A stretch of DNA of 19,922 nt from SLNP01 sp964446435 (GCA_964446435.1 CAYUOS010000054.1:1-19922), one strand, 5' to 3'. Positions 1 through 7,232 are shown, numbered from the stretch's first letter. Numbers and translations: made by a program. Notes: generated from the sequence alone by a model not told the origin.

Positions 1-156
1 TGCCGGATACCAGGTGCGAGGTGTGAGGTGTGAGGTGCGAGGTGTGAGGTGCGAATTGCGAATTGCGAGGTGCGAGGTGCGAGTTGCGAGTGCTCCCATT
101 CGGTCGCGAGCTCACGACCGTAGGGAGTAATACCGGATACCGGACACCGGATATGT
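1..156. repeat. 7-bp repeat array flanking a palindrome
   Basis: Eleven uninterrupted 7-bp units of the form [gt]tg[ct]ga[ga] occupy 14-90 (77 bp, exactly 11 x 7). An imperfect palindrome follows at 93-127, and then three units accggat/accggac/accggat at 132-152. The first bases of the window (gccggat at 2-8) resemble the second unit type, so the element may begin upstream of the window. In the palindrome, CGGTCG (101-106) pairs with CGACCG (115-120) around a central GAGCTC (108-113), with one mismatched pair between. The outer arms CTCCC (93-97) and GGGAG (123-127) also pair. Heptamer arrays (STRRs) are known from cyanobacteria, but I cannot assign this one to a named family. The repeat structure is certain; its function is unknown. 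Confidence 0.92.
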
Positions 157-261
157 TATAAAACATAAAAACCGACCGCAAGTTTTTCTGCCGATACTGT
201 ATGATGGTAAATTTTTCCATGCAGTCATTTCACCATTGATATGTGACTCAATGCGTCGTAT
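157..261. other. non-coding spacer before the lipoprotein gene
   Basis: This is AT-rich sequence between the heptad element and the promoter-like boxes at 262-289. I see no gene, RNA gene or strong hairpin in it. An open frame can be drawn from 236, but its first 46 codons have no protein character and lie upstream of or across the predicted promoter. Confidence 0.5.
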
Positions 262-289
262 TTTGCGGGTTATAATTCTTGTATATTTG
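262..289 (+). promoter_or_regulatory. Bacteroidota-type promoter for the lipoprotein gene
   Basis: TATATTTG at 282-289 is a perfect match to the TAnnTTTG -7 box used by the primary sigma factor in Bacteroidota. TTTG at 262-265 could be the -33 box, with a somewhat short 16-nt spacer. The predicted transcript would start near 295 and leave an untranslated leader of about 75-80 nt before the ATG at 374. This also argues against a start codon at 236. Confidence 0.5.
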
Positions 290-373
290 TCACATCATTT
301 CCCCCGGAGAGAAAGAAGGTATACCCGAATGGTAACCGATAAATATATCATACCACAAAAAGGAGGAATAAAG

Positions 374-793
374 ATGAAGTATTTTGTAAGGAGCTTAACG
401 ATCATTGCTTTGGTGATGATGACACTTTCATGCGGGGGAGGAAGGAAGGAGATTACTTCCGGTACACCTGGTTCAACAATTATTACTGCAAGTGATGCTC
501 AGAAGAATGTGCTGGTACCCGAATGGGTCGAAAAGGGCATGGAGTGTTACGGGATTGTTGTTTTGACATTTCAGGACGGACGCCGGACAGGCCGGGCAGT
601 CAAGAGCCGTGTTATGACGGTCAGGAGTGACAGGGTGAGAATGAAGGCGATAGAGAGCATAAGCTTCAATGAGCTTGTCGGTTGCGATAAACTCGGAATA
701 TCGTACGGAGAGACATGGTGGGAGACTGAAGGTGATATTTTCAGAACAAAGGAGGAAGCACAGGCTTACCTTACCGCCAAGAACTGGCTTTAA
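374..793 (+). CDS. small lipoprotein of unknown function
   Basis: This encodes 139 residues. The open frame extends upstream to 236, but the ATG at 374 is chosen because AGGAGG (361-366) precedes it at good spacing, a promoter-like TAnnTTTG box lies at 282-289, and the product then begins with a textbook lipoprotein signal: basic MKYFVR, a hydrophobic core, and LSC with the lipidated Cys at residue 20. The mature part starts with a glycine-rich stretch and has two further cysteines, at about residues 58 and 104. It ends in an aromatic- and charge-rich segment (YGETWWETEGD, then RTKEEAQAYL). It is predicted to be anchored in the inner or outer membrane facing the periplasm or surface. I do not recognise the family. 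It is separated from the sigma-factor gene by 50 bp containing an inverted repeat, and probably forms its own unit. Confidence 0.75.
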   Translation: MKYFVRSLTIIALVMMTLSCGGGRKEITSGTPGSTIITASDAQKNVLVPEWVEKGMECYGIVVLTFQDGRRTGRAVKSRVMTVRSDRVRMKAIESISFNELVGCDKLGISYGETWWETEGDIFRTKEEAQAYLTAKNWL

Positions 794-829
794 AAGTCAG
801 GCACAATCTGTAGCGGTCTGAACTGACTT
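794..829. other. inverted repeat between lipoprotein and sigma genes
   Basis: AAGTCAG (794-800) and CTGACTT (823-829) form a perfect 7-bp inverted repeat with a 22-nt loop. It starts at the stop codon of the lipoprotein gene and ends 14 nt before the sigma-factor start. No U-run follows, so an intrinsic terminator is not well supported. It could be a weak terminator, an RNA-end stabilising hairpin, or an operator for the downstream operon. Confidence 0.3.
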
Positions 830-843
830 ATACCTTTCAGAGG

Positions 844-1422
844 ATGATAAACAGAGGAGAGATGCTGGTAGCCATAATCAAAGGCGACAGAAGTGCACTC
901 TCTACTTTTATAACAATCTATCAGGAAGAGGTAATCAACACATGCATCAAGGTGCTTCATAACAGAGAAGATTCAGAAGAGGTGGCACAGGAGACATTCC
1001 TTGAGGCCTATACCAAAATGCCAGGATTGCTGCATGAATCTGACCTGTCACTCGCCCTTAAGTCTATTGCATTGCAGAAAGCAGAGGCATTCAGGCGGAG
1101 GCAGAGGTTCCGGGACTTCATTACCCGGACCACGAGGCTGCCTGAAACTGAAATCCTTGACGGAATTCCGGGAGAGAATCTCGAAACCGAGGACCGAAGG
1201 CTGATAGTCCTGGAGGCCCTTGACTCATTGCCTGCAAAACAGCGGACGGCATTTATACTTCATCATTTTGAAGACGTCAGCTACAGGCAGATAGCTATAA
1301 CTATGAAAACATCAGTCTCTTCGGTTGAGTCGCTGATCTTCAGGGCAATGACCAACCTGAAGAAGAGATGCGGTGATTTTATAAGGTTTGAAGAGAGCAT
1401 AACGCAAAACAGCATACAATGA
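844..1422 (+). CDS. ECF-type RNA polymerase sigma factor
   Basis: This encodes a 192-residue sigma-70 family protein of extracytoplasmic-function size, expected to direct RNA polymerase to a small set of envelope-stress or metal-response promoters. Sigma region 2 lies at about residues 17-82 and includes the typical EEVAQETFLEAY helix (45-56). Region 4 lies at about 120-175, with LDSLPAKQRTAFILHHFEDVSY followed by the helix-turn-helix YRQIAITMKTSVSSVESLIFRA. The linker between is variable, as usual. The start may be ATG 844, or ATG 862, which has AGAGGAGA immediately before it. The stop overlaps the next start by 4 nt (ATGA), so it is co-translated with the sensor-like protein. Together with the next two genes it resembles CnrH of the CnrYXH nickel/cobalt system; the inducing signal is not known. 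Confidence 0.9.
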   Translation: MINRGEMLVAIIKGDRSALSTFITIYQEEVINTCIKVLHNREDSEEVAQETFLEAYTKMPGLLHESDLSLALKSIALQKAEAFRRRQRFRDFITRTTRLPETEILDGIPGENLETEDRRLIVLEALDSLPAKQRTAFILHHFEDVSYRQIAITMKTSVSSVESLIFRAMTNLKKRCGDFIRFEESITQNSIQ

Positions 1423-1949
1423 GCAGTGAAAAGAAATCCAGGGCTATAAGGTGGCTCAATATGGTTCTTCTGGTAATAAACCTGACGGTTATTGCCACAA
1501 TACTGATCCAGGCTTACGTCGCCAAACCAAAACCTGTATCCAATGTTTCCGGGTCGGTGGCATCACTTGATTTCCTGCGCCAGGAACTTGATCTTACCGA
1601 TGAGCAGTACAGGGAGCTGGCGATAATGAACGACAAGACATTCAGGGCATACAATATTGTTGTTGATATGCTTTGTGAGACAAACCTCTCGCTGCTTGAG
1701 GAGATAATAAAGGAGGATTCTGACCAGGAAGTACTTGACGCACTCATAAGAAGGATAGGAACACTCAATTCGAGCCTGAAGCGCGAAACGGTTAAACACT
1801 TCCTTGCGGTGAAGAGTGTTTGCGATGAGGACCAGAAACAGAAGATGGCTCTCCTCTTCAAAAGGATGCTGGAGCTTGAGGAGCAGTGTGAAACCTGCAA
1901 CAAGAAAGAGTGTCCGAGGAAAGAGAGAATTGAACAATTGGGAAAATAA
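1419..1949 (+). CDS. CpxP/Spy/CnrX-like periplasmic metal-sensor protein
   Basis: This encodes 176 residues with a short cytoplasmic N-terminus, one membrane helix at about 12-33, and a helical periplasmic domain. An LTDEQ motif at 59-63 and a degenerate second copy (CDEDQ, about 135-139) are the paired LTxxQ motifs of the CpxP/Spy/heavy-metal-resistance fold, to which the CnrX metal sensor also belongs. Possible metal ligands are His127, Cys134, several Met, and a C-terminal Cys cluster (C157, C160, C165) in a CETCNKKEC segment. The start overlaps the sigma stop by 4 nt. Co-occurrence with a sigma factor and a small membrane protein suggests that it senses periplasmic metal and controls release of the sigma factor. 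A chaperone-like Spy role is the alternative. The family call is firm; the sensor role is inferred. Confidence 0.78.
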   Translation: MSSEKKSRAIRWLNMVLLVINLTVIATILIQAYVAKPKPVSNVSGSVASLDFLRQELDLTDEQYRELAIMNDKTFRAYNIVVDMLCETNLSLLEEIIKEDSDQEVLDALIRRIGTLNSSLKRETVKHFLAVKSVCDEDQKQKMALLFKRMLELEEQCETCNKKECPRKERIEQLGK

Positions 1950-1970
1950 CGGTAATATCTTACAAGAGAT

Positions 1971-2288
1971 ATGGAAATCAAGGATATACAGTTCAGGAAG
2001 ATCACTCTGCCTGAAGATTTTGCGGAAAGAGTGATACAGCGTATCGATGAGGAGAACAACAGACTTCTTCCGGCCATGAACGGGGGTGCAAGAATTTTGT
2101 TGCTGACGACCCTTCTGGTGGTAAATATTGCAACCGGCATCCTCATTGGATTGAAGGCTGATGGTATAAAAATTTCAGAACTGCTAAGGTCTGAAGAAAA
2201 GAAGGAACTGATCGAATTCAGGGACGTTCATCACCTCTACAGCCTGAGACCGATTGACAGACTTTTTGCCCCAACACCCGGGGGCTAA
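1971..2288 (+). CDS. small single-pass membrane protein, candidate anti-sigma factor
   Basis: This encodes 105 residues: a cytoplasmic N-terminal segment (1-40) containing the amphipathic stretch LPEDFAERVIQRIDEE, one clear membrane helix at about 41-61, and a charged periplasmic tail of about 44 residues. This size and layout match CnrY-like anti-sigma factors, which bind the sigma with a short cytosolic peptide and contact the sensor outside. I see no sequence signature that proves the function. It follows the sensor gene by 21 nt and is the third member of the sigma/sensor trio. The last codons (PTPGG) abut the heptad element that begins at 2291. The start is ATG 1971; there is no strong ribosome-binding site, as is common in this phylum. 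Confidence 0.65.
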   Translation: MEIKDIQFRKITLPEDFAERVIQRIDEENNRLLPAMNGGARILLLTTLLVVNIATGILIGLKADGIKISELLRSEEKKELIEFRDVHHLYSLRPIDRLFAPTPGG

Positions 2289-2290
2289 AA

Positions 2291-2405
2291 ACCCGCAACC
2301 CGCAACCAGTAGCCAGAACCGAGCGCGGCGAGGTCACGACCGAAGGGGAGTAAACCAGTAACCAGCAACCAGCAACCAGCAACCAGCAACCAGCAACCAG
2401 CAACC
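2291..2405. repeat. second 7-bp repeat element with shared core
   Basis: The 134-bp gap between the candidate anti-sigma gene and the polyferredoxin gene is almost filled by 7-bp repeats. Units acccgca x2, accagta and a degenerate gccagaa lie at 2291-2318. A core lies at about 2319-2352, then accagta and six perfect accagca units at 2354-2402. The right part of the core (about 2329-2352) matches the right half of the palindromic core at about 107-129 in the first element, with two substitutions and one extra G. The left palindrome arm is not recognisable here. The element lies inside an apparent operon and would be transcribed. No promoter or terminator is evident within it. Confidence 0.9.
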
Positions 2406-2422
2406 TTTTATAACCTTACTCT

Positions 2423-4372
2423 ATGAAATTCAATCCGAAGAACAACTGGTACAAGCTTATCTACCAGATTACCATTGCCGCCCTTCTCTTCTATATGGGA
2501 ATGAGACTGTGGCTCGACAAGAGTTATATTGCAGATTTTGAGGCGTATTGTCCGTTTGGCGGACTCCAGGCCCTTGGTAGTTTTCTGACACGCGATTCGC
2601 TCTCATGTGCAATGACAACCGTACAGATTCTTATGGGCCTTGCCCTGCTGGCTGCAGCAATACTGTTCAGCAAGCTCTTTTGCGGTTATATCTGCCCGAT
2701 AGGAACACTGAGCGAGTACCTGGGCAAGATAGGAGATAAGCTGAAGATACGCTTTACCATTACCGGCATTGCAGACCTTGGCCTCAGGGCTCTGAAATAT
2801 GCGCTTCTCTTCATCACTTTTTATTTCACGCTTAAGTCGAGCGAACTATTCTGCAAGAAGTTCGATCCGTACTATGCAGTTGCATCGGGATTTGACAGCG
2901 ATGTCACTGTTTCGTGGGCAATCATTACCATACTGATAGTTGTGGTCGGTTCGGTATTCCTGCGCCTCTTCTGGTGCAAGTATCTCTGTCCGCTCGGGGC
3001 GCTGACCAATATCTTCAGGTTCTCATGGCTCTTCGCGGGTGTGATGATCATCTACGTGATACTGGTTGCCGCAGGATTGAAGATCTCATTTGTCTGGCCA
3101 CTCGCAATACTCTGTGTCGCAGGCTTCATCCTTGAGATCGCCAGGAAGAAGAAGACCTGGCCCAACCTGTTTGTTATAACACGCAATACAGGCACCTGCA
3201 TCGACTGCAATCTCTGTACTGAGAAGTGTCCCCAGGGAATTGATGTGGCCAAAATGGAAAGGGTAACCCATATTGATTGTACTCTCTGCGCAGACTGTAT
3301 TCATGAGTGTCCGGAGAAGGACACCCTGCAGATAAACAGGAAGAATACCCGCTGGCTGCCTGCACTGGTCCTGATACTCTTTATCGTGGCAGCACTGGCT
3401 ATCTCCCGCTTCTGGGAGCTGCCAACCATTGATGTAAAGTGGGGTTCCCCCCAACAGATTGAGAACGCAGCCGTGTTCCAGATGTCAGGCCTGAAGAATA
3501 TCAAGTGCTTTGGCAGTGCCACCACCTTCTCGAACCAGATGCGCCGCCACCAGGGCATCTACGGGGTCGCAGCCTATGTCGGGCATAAATCAGTGAAGAT
3601 TCTCTACGACCAGAAGATGTATAACGACACCACCCTGCAGCAACTTATTTTTGTACCTGAGAAGAGGGTTATTTCGACAGTTGGCAGGGATGTAGCCGGA
3701 ATTACCGGTTACAGGATGCTTGTTGAGAATTTCTTCGACCCCCTTGATGCCACTTACCTTACCCATCAGTTGAGGCAAAACAGCCAGGCTGTCGGGTTCA
3801 CCTCTGAATTCGGCTGTCCTATAATATTAACCGTTTACTTTGCCACAGGCAGCGAGCTTCAGGCTGAAGCACTGAAGAAAATCATTGAAATGAAGCATCT
3901 AAGCTTTGAGTCTAACAACAACACCTTCAATGTGAAGCTTAAATACAATGTTCAAACCATTGAGAAACTGCCTGAGATTACCCGTGCCGAGTATGCATCC
4001 AGGATGTTTTCACCAATTACGATGAGATTCAACGGCTTTGCCAACGTTGATCGCGACGAACTTTTGGAGGTCATCTTCCCTATGGGCGCCAATACTGCAA
4101 ACCGTGCCCGGTACACCCATCTTGTCAGCCATCTCTCAAACGACAAGGGTATAGTGGGTTTCGACAATTATCTCAATAATGAAGGAACCGAGACCGGACG
4201 GGTAATATTCAGGAAGGAACTTACCGCGGCAGAGAGTATTTTCAACCAGATGAATGCTGACAGTCTTCTGATACATTACAGCGATGGTCGTACGGGAAAG
4301 GTTATAAATCCTTTCCGTTTTGATGAGGTAAAAGAACCGGAGACATTCAGGGAAATAAGTTTATACAAGTAA
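2423..4372 (+). CDS. NapH/CcoG-like membrane polyferredoxin with HMA-like C-terminal domain
   Basis: This encodes 649 residues. The N-terminal half is a multi-pass membrane module of the NapH/NosR/CcoG type, with CPFGG (43-47), CGYICP (87-92) and CKYLCP (185-190) motifs. It is followed by two classical 4Fe-4S clusters: C259/C262/C265/C269 and C286/C289/C292/C296. Another membrane helix lies at about 311-330. The C-terminal 320 residues are soluble, probably periplasmic. Residues about 352-412 look like a heavy-metal-associated (HMA) domain keeping only one Cys (IKCFGS, C362), and two weaker ferredoxin-fold repeats seem to follow (about 430-497 and 531-619). The likely role is membrane electron transfer to a periplasmic metal or metal-loaded partner, comparable to Cu(II) reduction by CcoG. 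NosR is less likely: there is no FMN-binding domain and no nosZ nearby. The start ATG 2423 begins a typical positive-inside N-terminus. The metal role is inferred. Confidence 0.82.
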   Translation: MKFNPKNNWYKLIYQITIAALLFYMGMRLWLDKSYIADFEAYCPFGGLQALGSFLTRDSLSCAMTTVQILMGLALLAAAILFSKLFCGYICPIGTLSEYLGKIGDKLKIRFTITGIADLGLRALKYALLFITFYFTLKSSELFCKKFDPYYAVASGFDSDVTVSWAIITILIVVVGSVFLRLFWCKYLCPLGALTNIFRFSWLFAGVMIIYVILVAAGLKISFVWPLAILCVAGFILEIARKKKTWPNLFVITRNTGTCIDCNLCTEKCPQGIDVAKMERVTHIDCTLCADCIHECPEKDTLQINRKNTRWLPALVLILFIVAALAISRFWELPTIDVKWGSPQQIENAAVFQMSGLKNIKCFGSATTFSNQMRRHQGIYGVAAYVGHKSVKILYDQKMYNDTTLQQLIFVPEKRVISTVGRDVAGITGYRMLVENFFDPLDATYLTHQLRQNSQAVGFTSEFGCPIILTVYFATGSELQAEALKKIIEMKHLSFESNNNTFNVKLKYNVQTIEKLPEITRAEYASRMFSPITMRFNGFANVDRDELLEVIFPMGANTANRARYTHLVSHLSNDKGIVGFDNYLNNEGTETGRVIFRKELTAAESIFNQMNADSLLIHYSDGRTGKVINPFRFDEVKEPETFREISLYK

Positions 4373-4402
4373 GGTTTTTCAAATTAAACCAGATATAGAA
4401 AT

Positions 4403-5287
4403 ATGTATGCAATTGAATGTAAGAATCTCACGCACTATTACGGCAAGAAGCTCATTTATGAGAATCTTAGCTTTAATGTTGAGGAGGGGAAGATTCTCGG
4501 GTTGCTTGGCAAGAACGGGACAGGCAAATCAACAACTATCAATATTCTGAACGGTTTTCTTCAACCGACCACGGGGGAGTGTCTGATTTACGGAGAGAAT
4601 TCGCAGAAACTCTCTCCGGCGACAAAGATGAGGATAGGTTTCCTGATAGAGGGGCACATACAGTACTCCTTTATGAATATCCACCAGATAGAGAAGTTCT
4701 ATTCAGGGTTTTATCCCAGATGGAACAGTGCACCCTACTGGGAACTGATGTCGAAGCTCAAGGTAACACCCCGGCAGAAGATTGCGAACATGTCGTGCGG
4801 ACAGCGGTCGCAGGTGGCTCTTGGACTTATTCTGGCACAGGATCCTGACCTGCTGATTCTTGACGATTTCTCAATGGGACTCGATCCGGGATACCGCAGG
4901 CTTTTCATCGACTACCTGCGTGAATATGCCAAGGCCGAACAGAAGACAATATTTACAACATCGCATATAATTCAGGATATGGAGAGGCTTATTGACGATG
5001 TTCTGATAATGGATTTCAACAGGATTCTCGCACAGCAGCCGATTGAGAGATTCATGAATGAGTTCAAGCAATTTGTGATACATCTCGGGAATCATGACAC
5101 ACAGGTTCCTGAAACAGATCTGGCTGTCAACATTGAAAGGGTAAAGGATACAATTGAATTCTACACCTATGCGACAGCCGAGGAGGTGAAGGGTTTTCTT
5201 TCAGCGAATTCTGTCAGCTACACCGATTTCCGCGAGAAAAAGATGTCACTTGAAGATGCATTTATAGGTTTAACAAGAAAATACTAA
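4403..5287 (+). CDS. ABC transporter ATP-binding protein
   Basis: This encodes a 294-residue ABC ATPase that should power the adjacent permease. Walker A is GKNGTGKST (36-44), the signature is MSCGQ (130-134, in place of LSGGQ), Walker B is LLILDD (150-155), the D-loop is GLDP (159-162), and the switch His is H188. The residue after the Walker B Asp is Asp155, where Glu is usual, and the following Pro is Phe; I recall similar LDD-[FY]-SMGLDP sequences in ATPases from this phylum. After the ATPase core is an extension of about 85 residues (about 210-294) that may contact the permease. The gene starts 30 nt after the polyferredoxin gene and ends 13 nt before the permease, so it is almost certainly in the same operon. 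Whether it imports or exports cannot be read from the sequence. Confidence 0.9.
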   Translation: MYAIECKNLTHYYGKKLIYENLSFNVEEGKILGLLGKNGTGKSTTINILNGFLQPTTGECLIYGENSQKLSPATKMRIGFLIEGHIQYSFMNIHQIEKFYSGFYPRWNSAPYWELMSKLKVTPRQKIANMSCGQRSQVALGLILAQDPDLLILDDFSMGLDPGYRRLFIDYLREYAKAEQKTIFTTSHIIQDMERLIDDVLIMDFNRILAQQPIERFMNEFKQFVIHLGNHDTQVPETDLAVNIERVKDTIEFYTYATAEEVKGFLSANSVSYTDFREKKMSLEDAFIGLTRKY

Positions 5288-5300
5288 AAAGTTCAATACG

Positions 5301-5969
5301 ATGCTTAAGTCATTAATTTACAAGGAGTGGATCAAGATCAGATGGCTCGCGCTGGCGATACTGGCGGCAGGCATACTGATGCAGATCAATATATTTCTTA
5401 AGGTGCGGCACGACATTATTTTTGTTGATGCAGCCAACTACTGGTACTCTGTGCTGTTCAGGAACTACCAGTATTTCGGGTCGCTGAAGTTCCTGCCACT
5501 TATAGGAGGGCTTGGGCTGGCAATAGCTCAATATTTTCCGGAGACCGTCAATAAGAGGATCAAGCTGACCTTTCACCTGCCGGTCAATGAAAATGAGATA
5601 TTGATAAAGATACAGACCTTTGGGGCTTTGACCCTCATCGCTATATTCCTGTTGCTGGGTCTCTTTTTCTTTGTTGGCAGCAGCATATTCTTCCCTGCCG
5701 AGATTATAATTCCGGCGCTGGTGTCCAGTGCTCCATGGTTTATGGGAGGAGTTGCATCATATTTTCTGGTTGGATTTATACTGCTGGAACCTATCTGGCT
5801 CTACCGCGGTCTCTATGCGGTTGCCGGCGCCGGCTTCATTAACTTTTTCTACGTATCGGCAAATCCGGGATGCTATGCGCCGGTATTGCCGATGCTGACC
5901 CTGCTGGTGCTGCTCGCAGGCTTTTATATTTTGTTTTCAGGTTACAGATTCAGGAAAGGAGAGATGTAA
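5301..5969 (+). CDS. ABC transporter membrane subunit
   Basis: This encodes 222 residues and is very hydrophobic, with about six membrane helices (roughly 13-30, 60-78, 105-128, 145-165, 170-190, 193-213). The N-terminus begins MLKSLIYKEWIKIRW, typical of ABC-2/NosY-type permeases, in which a short KEW-like amphipathic helix precedes the first span. There is no ATPase domain, so it must pair with the upstream ATP-binding protein 13 nt away. The next gene begins 1 nt after its stop, which indicates translational coupling. With a polyferredoxin and an ABC pair side by side, the arrangement resembles the NosR/NosFY set of copper-enzyme maturation loci, though sequence similarity to NosY was not tested. 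The substrate is unknown. Confidence 0.8.
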   Translation: MLKSLIYKEWIKIRWLALAILAAGILMQINIFLKVRHDIIFVDAANYWYSVLFRNYQYFGSLKFLPLIGGLGLAIAQYFPETVNKRIKLTFHLPVNENEILIKIQTFGALTLIAIFLLLGLFFFVGSSIFFPAEIIIPALVSSAPWFMGGVASYFLVGFILLEPIWLYRGLYAVAGAGFINFFYVSANPGCYAPVLPMLTLLVLLAGFYILFSGYRFRKGEM

Positions 5970-5970
5970 G

Positions 5971-7215
5971 ATGGTTAAGTTAAGCAGATATATCCTGGTA
6001 TTAACGGGCGTGCTCGTTGCCGCAGTTTCGATTCCTTCGCTCTATTGGCTGGTGGCAGCCAAGGTTCCCCCGTCGCCGGTAATATTTTACAGTACCGTGC
6101 TCGATGACTTCATAATTATAAACTCATCGAGGTCGGAAGAGCGTTCGACCCGTATCGACAGTGAGGGTAACGATTTGTCGCAGGCCGATTACGAGAGGGT
6201 AATGCCTCTGATGTTCTTCAGGCAGCTGATTGCCGATGGAAGGATGCCCGATTCTATTAACGGGGTGCCTATGGAACCGGCACTTATAAACAGGTACAAC
6301 TATTCGTACAGGTTTAACCCGCGTAATTTCGATGCTCCGTCGCCGGCGCTTTACCCGCTGCTTGAATCGCAGAGCGGACGTGTTAACCTCGAGATGCCCG
6401 ATGACTATTTCCGAATGAAGAGAGGCATTGAGTTTATAGTGGCCCGTGACAATAAAGTCAACATTGAGAAGAGCAGGCTCTTCACTGAGGCACTTACTGA
6501 AAAGGGCTTCAGGTTTCCGGCGGCGATAATTGCAGGTATACCAACTACCAGGAAATCAAAGGATGAGGGGTACTTCGTTACCGACAGCAATGGCAAACTG
6601 TTTCACTTCAAGATGATAAAAGGGGCACCGTTTGTAAAGCAGGTATACACCCCTGACGGCTTTGAGATAATACATATTGACTGCGTCGATATGCGTACAA
6701 GTGAGTACTACGCCTATATCTACACAAGGTCACATGGGATTTTCGTTCTGATGGATGAGGTCTATGACCTGCAGCGGTTACCCGTGGAGGGATTCAATCC
6801 ATACGAGCACTCACTAAGAGTTAACGGAGACATGTTCAACAAATGCATTTCATGGGTCGGGGATAACTGGATAAAGGCAGTTTCACTTGATGATATGTAT
6901 AATGTTGTAAATGAGTATGAAGAGAGTTGGCCTGCGCTTCATGAACGTACCGAGGGTAAGGTATTCTCGGCTATTTTCCCCTTCCAGATTGAGATGAAGA
7001 ACAGAAACTCCTCATTTATAAGGTTCTACGCGAAGCGGTCATCGGGGTACATATGGTTGATAACCAATCTTGTACTTACAGCCCTTTACGTAGCATTCCT
7101 TCAAAGGCGAAGAATGAGAATTGCCTCACATGTGGCCGACATCTGCATTGTGGCGATTACAGGCATATATGGTTTAATTAGTATATTTGTATATCCGAAC
7201 AGGTTCAGAAAATAA
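5971..7215 (+). CDS. DUF4857-like membrane protein
   Basis: This encodes 414 residues: an N-terminal membrane helix at about 7-29, a large soluble region (30-355) that should face the periplasm, and two C-terminal helices at about 360-377 and 387-407. The soluble region contains the segment RYNYSYRFNPRNFDAPSPALYPL (108-130), and later YFVTDSNGKLFHF and GDNWIKAVS, which look like beta-rich, propeller-like strands. I assign it tentatively to DUF4857, a Bacteroidota family without known biochemical function. It starts 1 nt after the ABC permease stop and is probably an accessory subunit of that transporter. Its 3' end contains a promoter-like sequence for the downstream receptor gene. The membrane topology is clear; the family assignment is from memory. 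Confidence 0.65.
   Translation: MVKLSRYILVLTGVLVAAVSIPSLYWLVAAKVPPSPVIFYSTVLDDFIIINSSRSEERSTRIDSEGNDLSQADYERVMPLMFFRQLIADGRMPDSINGVPMEPALINRYNYSYRFNPRNFDAPSPALYPLLESQSGRVNLEMPDDYFRMKRGIEFIVARDNKVNIEKSRLFTEALTEKGFRFPAAIIAGIPTTRKSKDEGYFVTDSNGKLFHFKMIKGAPFVKQVYTPDGFEIIHIDCVDMRTSEYYAYIYTRSHGIFVLMDEVYDLQRLPVEGFNPYEHSLRVNGDMFNKCISWVGDNWIKAVSLDDMYNVVNEYEESWPALHERTEGKVFSAIFPFQIEMKNRNSSFIRFYAKRSSGYIWLITNLVLTALYVAFLQRRRMRIASHVADICIVAITGIYGLISIFVYPNRFRK
7182..7189 (+). promoter_or_regulatory. candidate internal promoter for the TonB-receptor gene
   Basis: TATATTTG (7182-7189) is a perfect TAnnTTTG box inside the last codons of the DUF4857-like gene, 44 nt before the receptor ATG at 7233. It sits in the 10-mer gtatatttgt, which is identical to the box before the lipoprotein gene (281-290). 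No convincing -33 TTG is placed at the usual distance, so this may be chance in AT-rich coding sequence. Confidence 0.33.
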
Positions 7216-7232
7216 ATCTGATAGTGGTTGAA

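Noticed and set aside
1..156. CRISPR array
   Set aside because: Units are 7 bp and directly adjacent, with no spacers.
236..373. N-terminal extension of the lipoprotein reading frame
   Set aside because: It precedes or overlaps a promoter-like box, has no protein character, and would bury the lipoprotein signal; ATG 374 has a good ribosome-binding site.
1514..2146. Long minus-strand open frame opposite the sensor and anti-sigma genes
   Set aside because: Serine-rich, low-quality antisense frame; the + strand genes are overlapping or tightly spaced and have clear domains.
2218..2403. Minus-strand frame with repeated LVAGCWL units
   Set aside because: This is the translation of the 7-bp repeat array; 7 is not a multiple of 3, so the apparent peptide repeat is a by-product of 21-bp periodicity.
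2423..5969. nosR/nosFY denitrification locus
   Set aside because: The ferredoxin-plus-ABC arrangement is similar, but there is no FMN-binding domain, no nosZ, nosD or nosL, and the C-terminal HMA-like region does not fit NosR.
7224..7232. GTG start of the TonB receptor
   Set aside because: The ATG three codons later gives the better signal peptide; the GTG remains possible but less likely.
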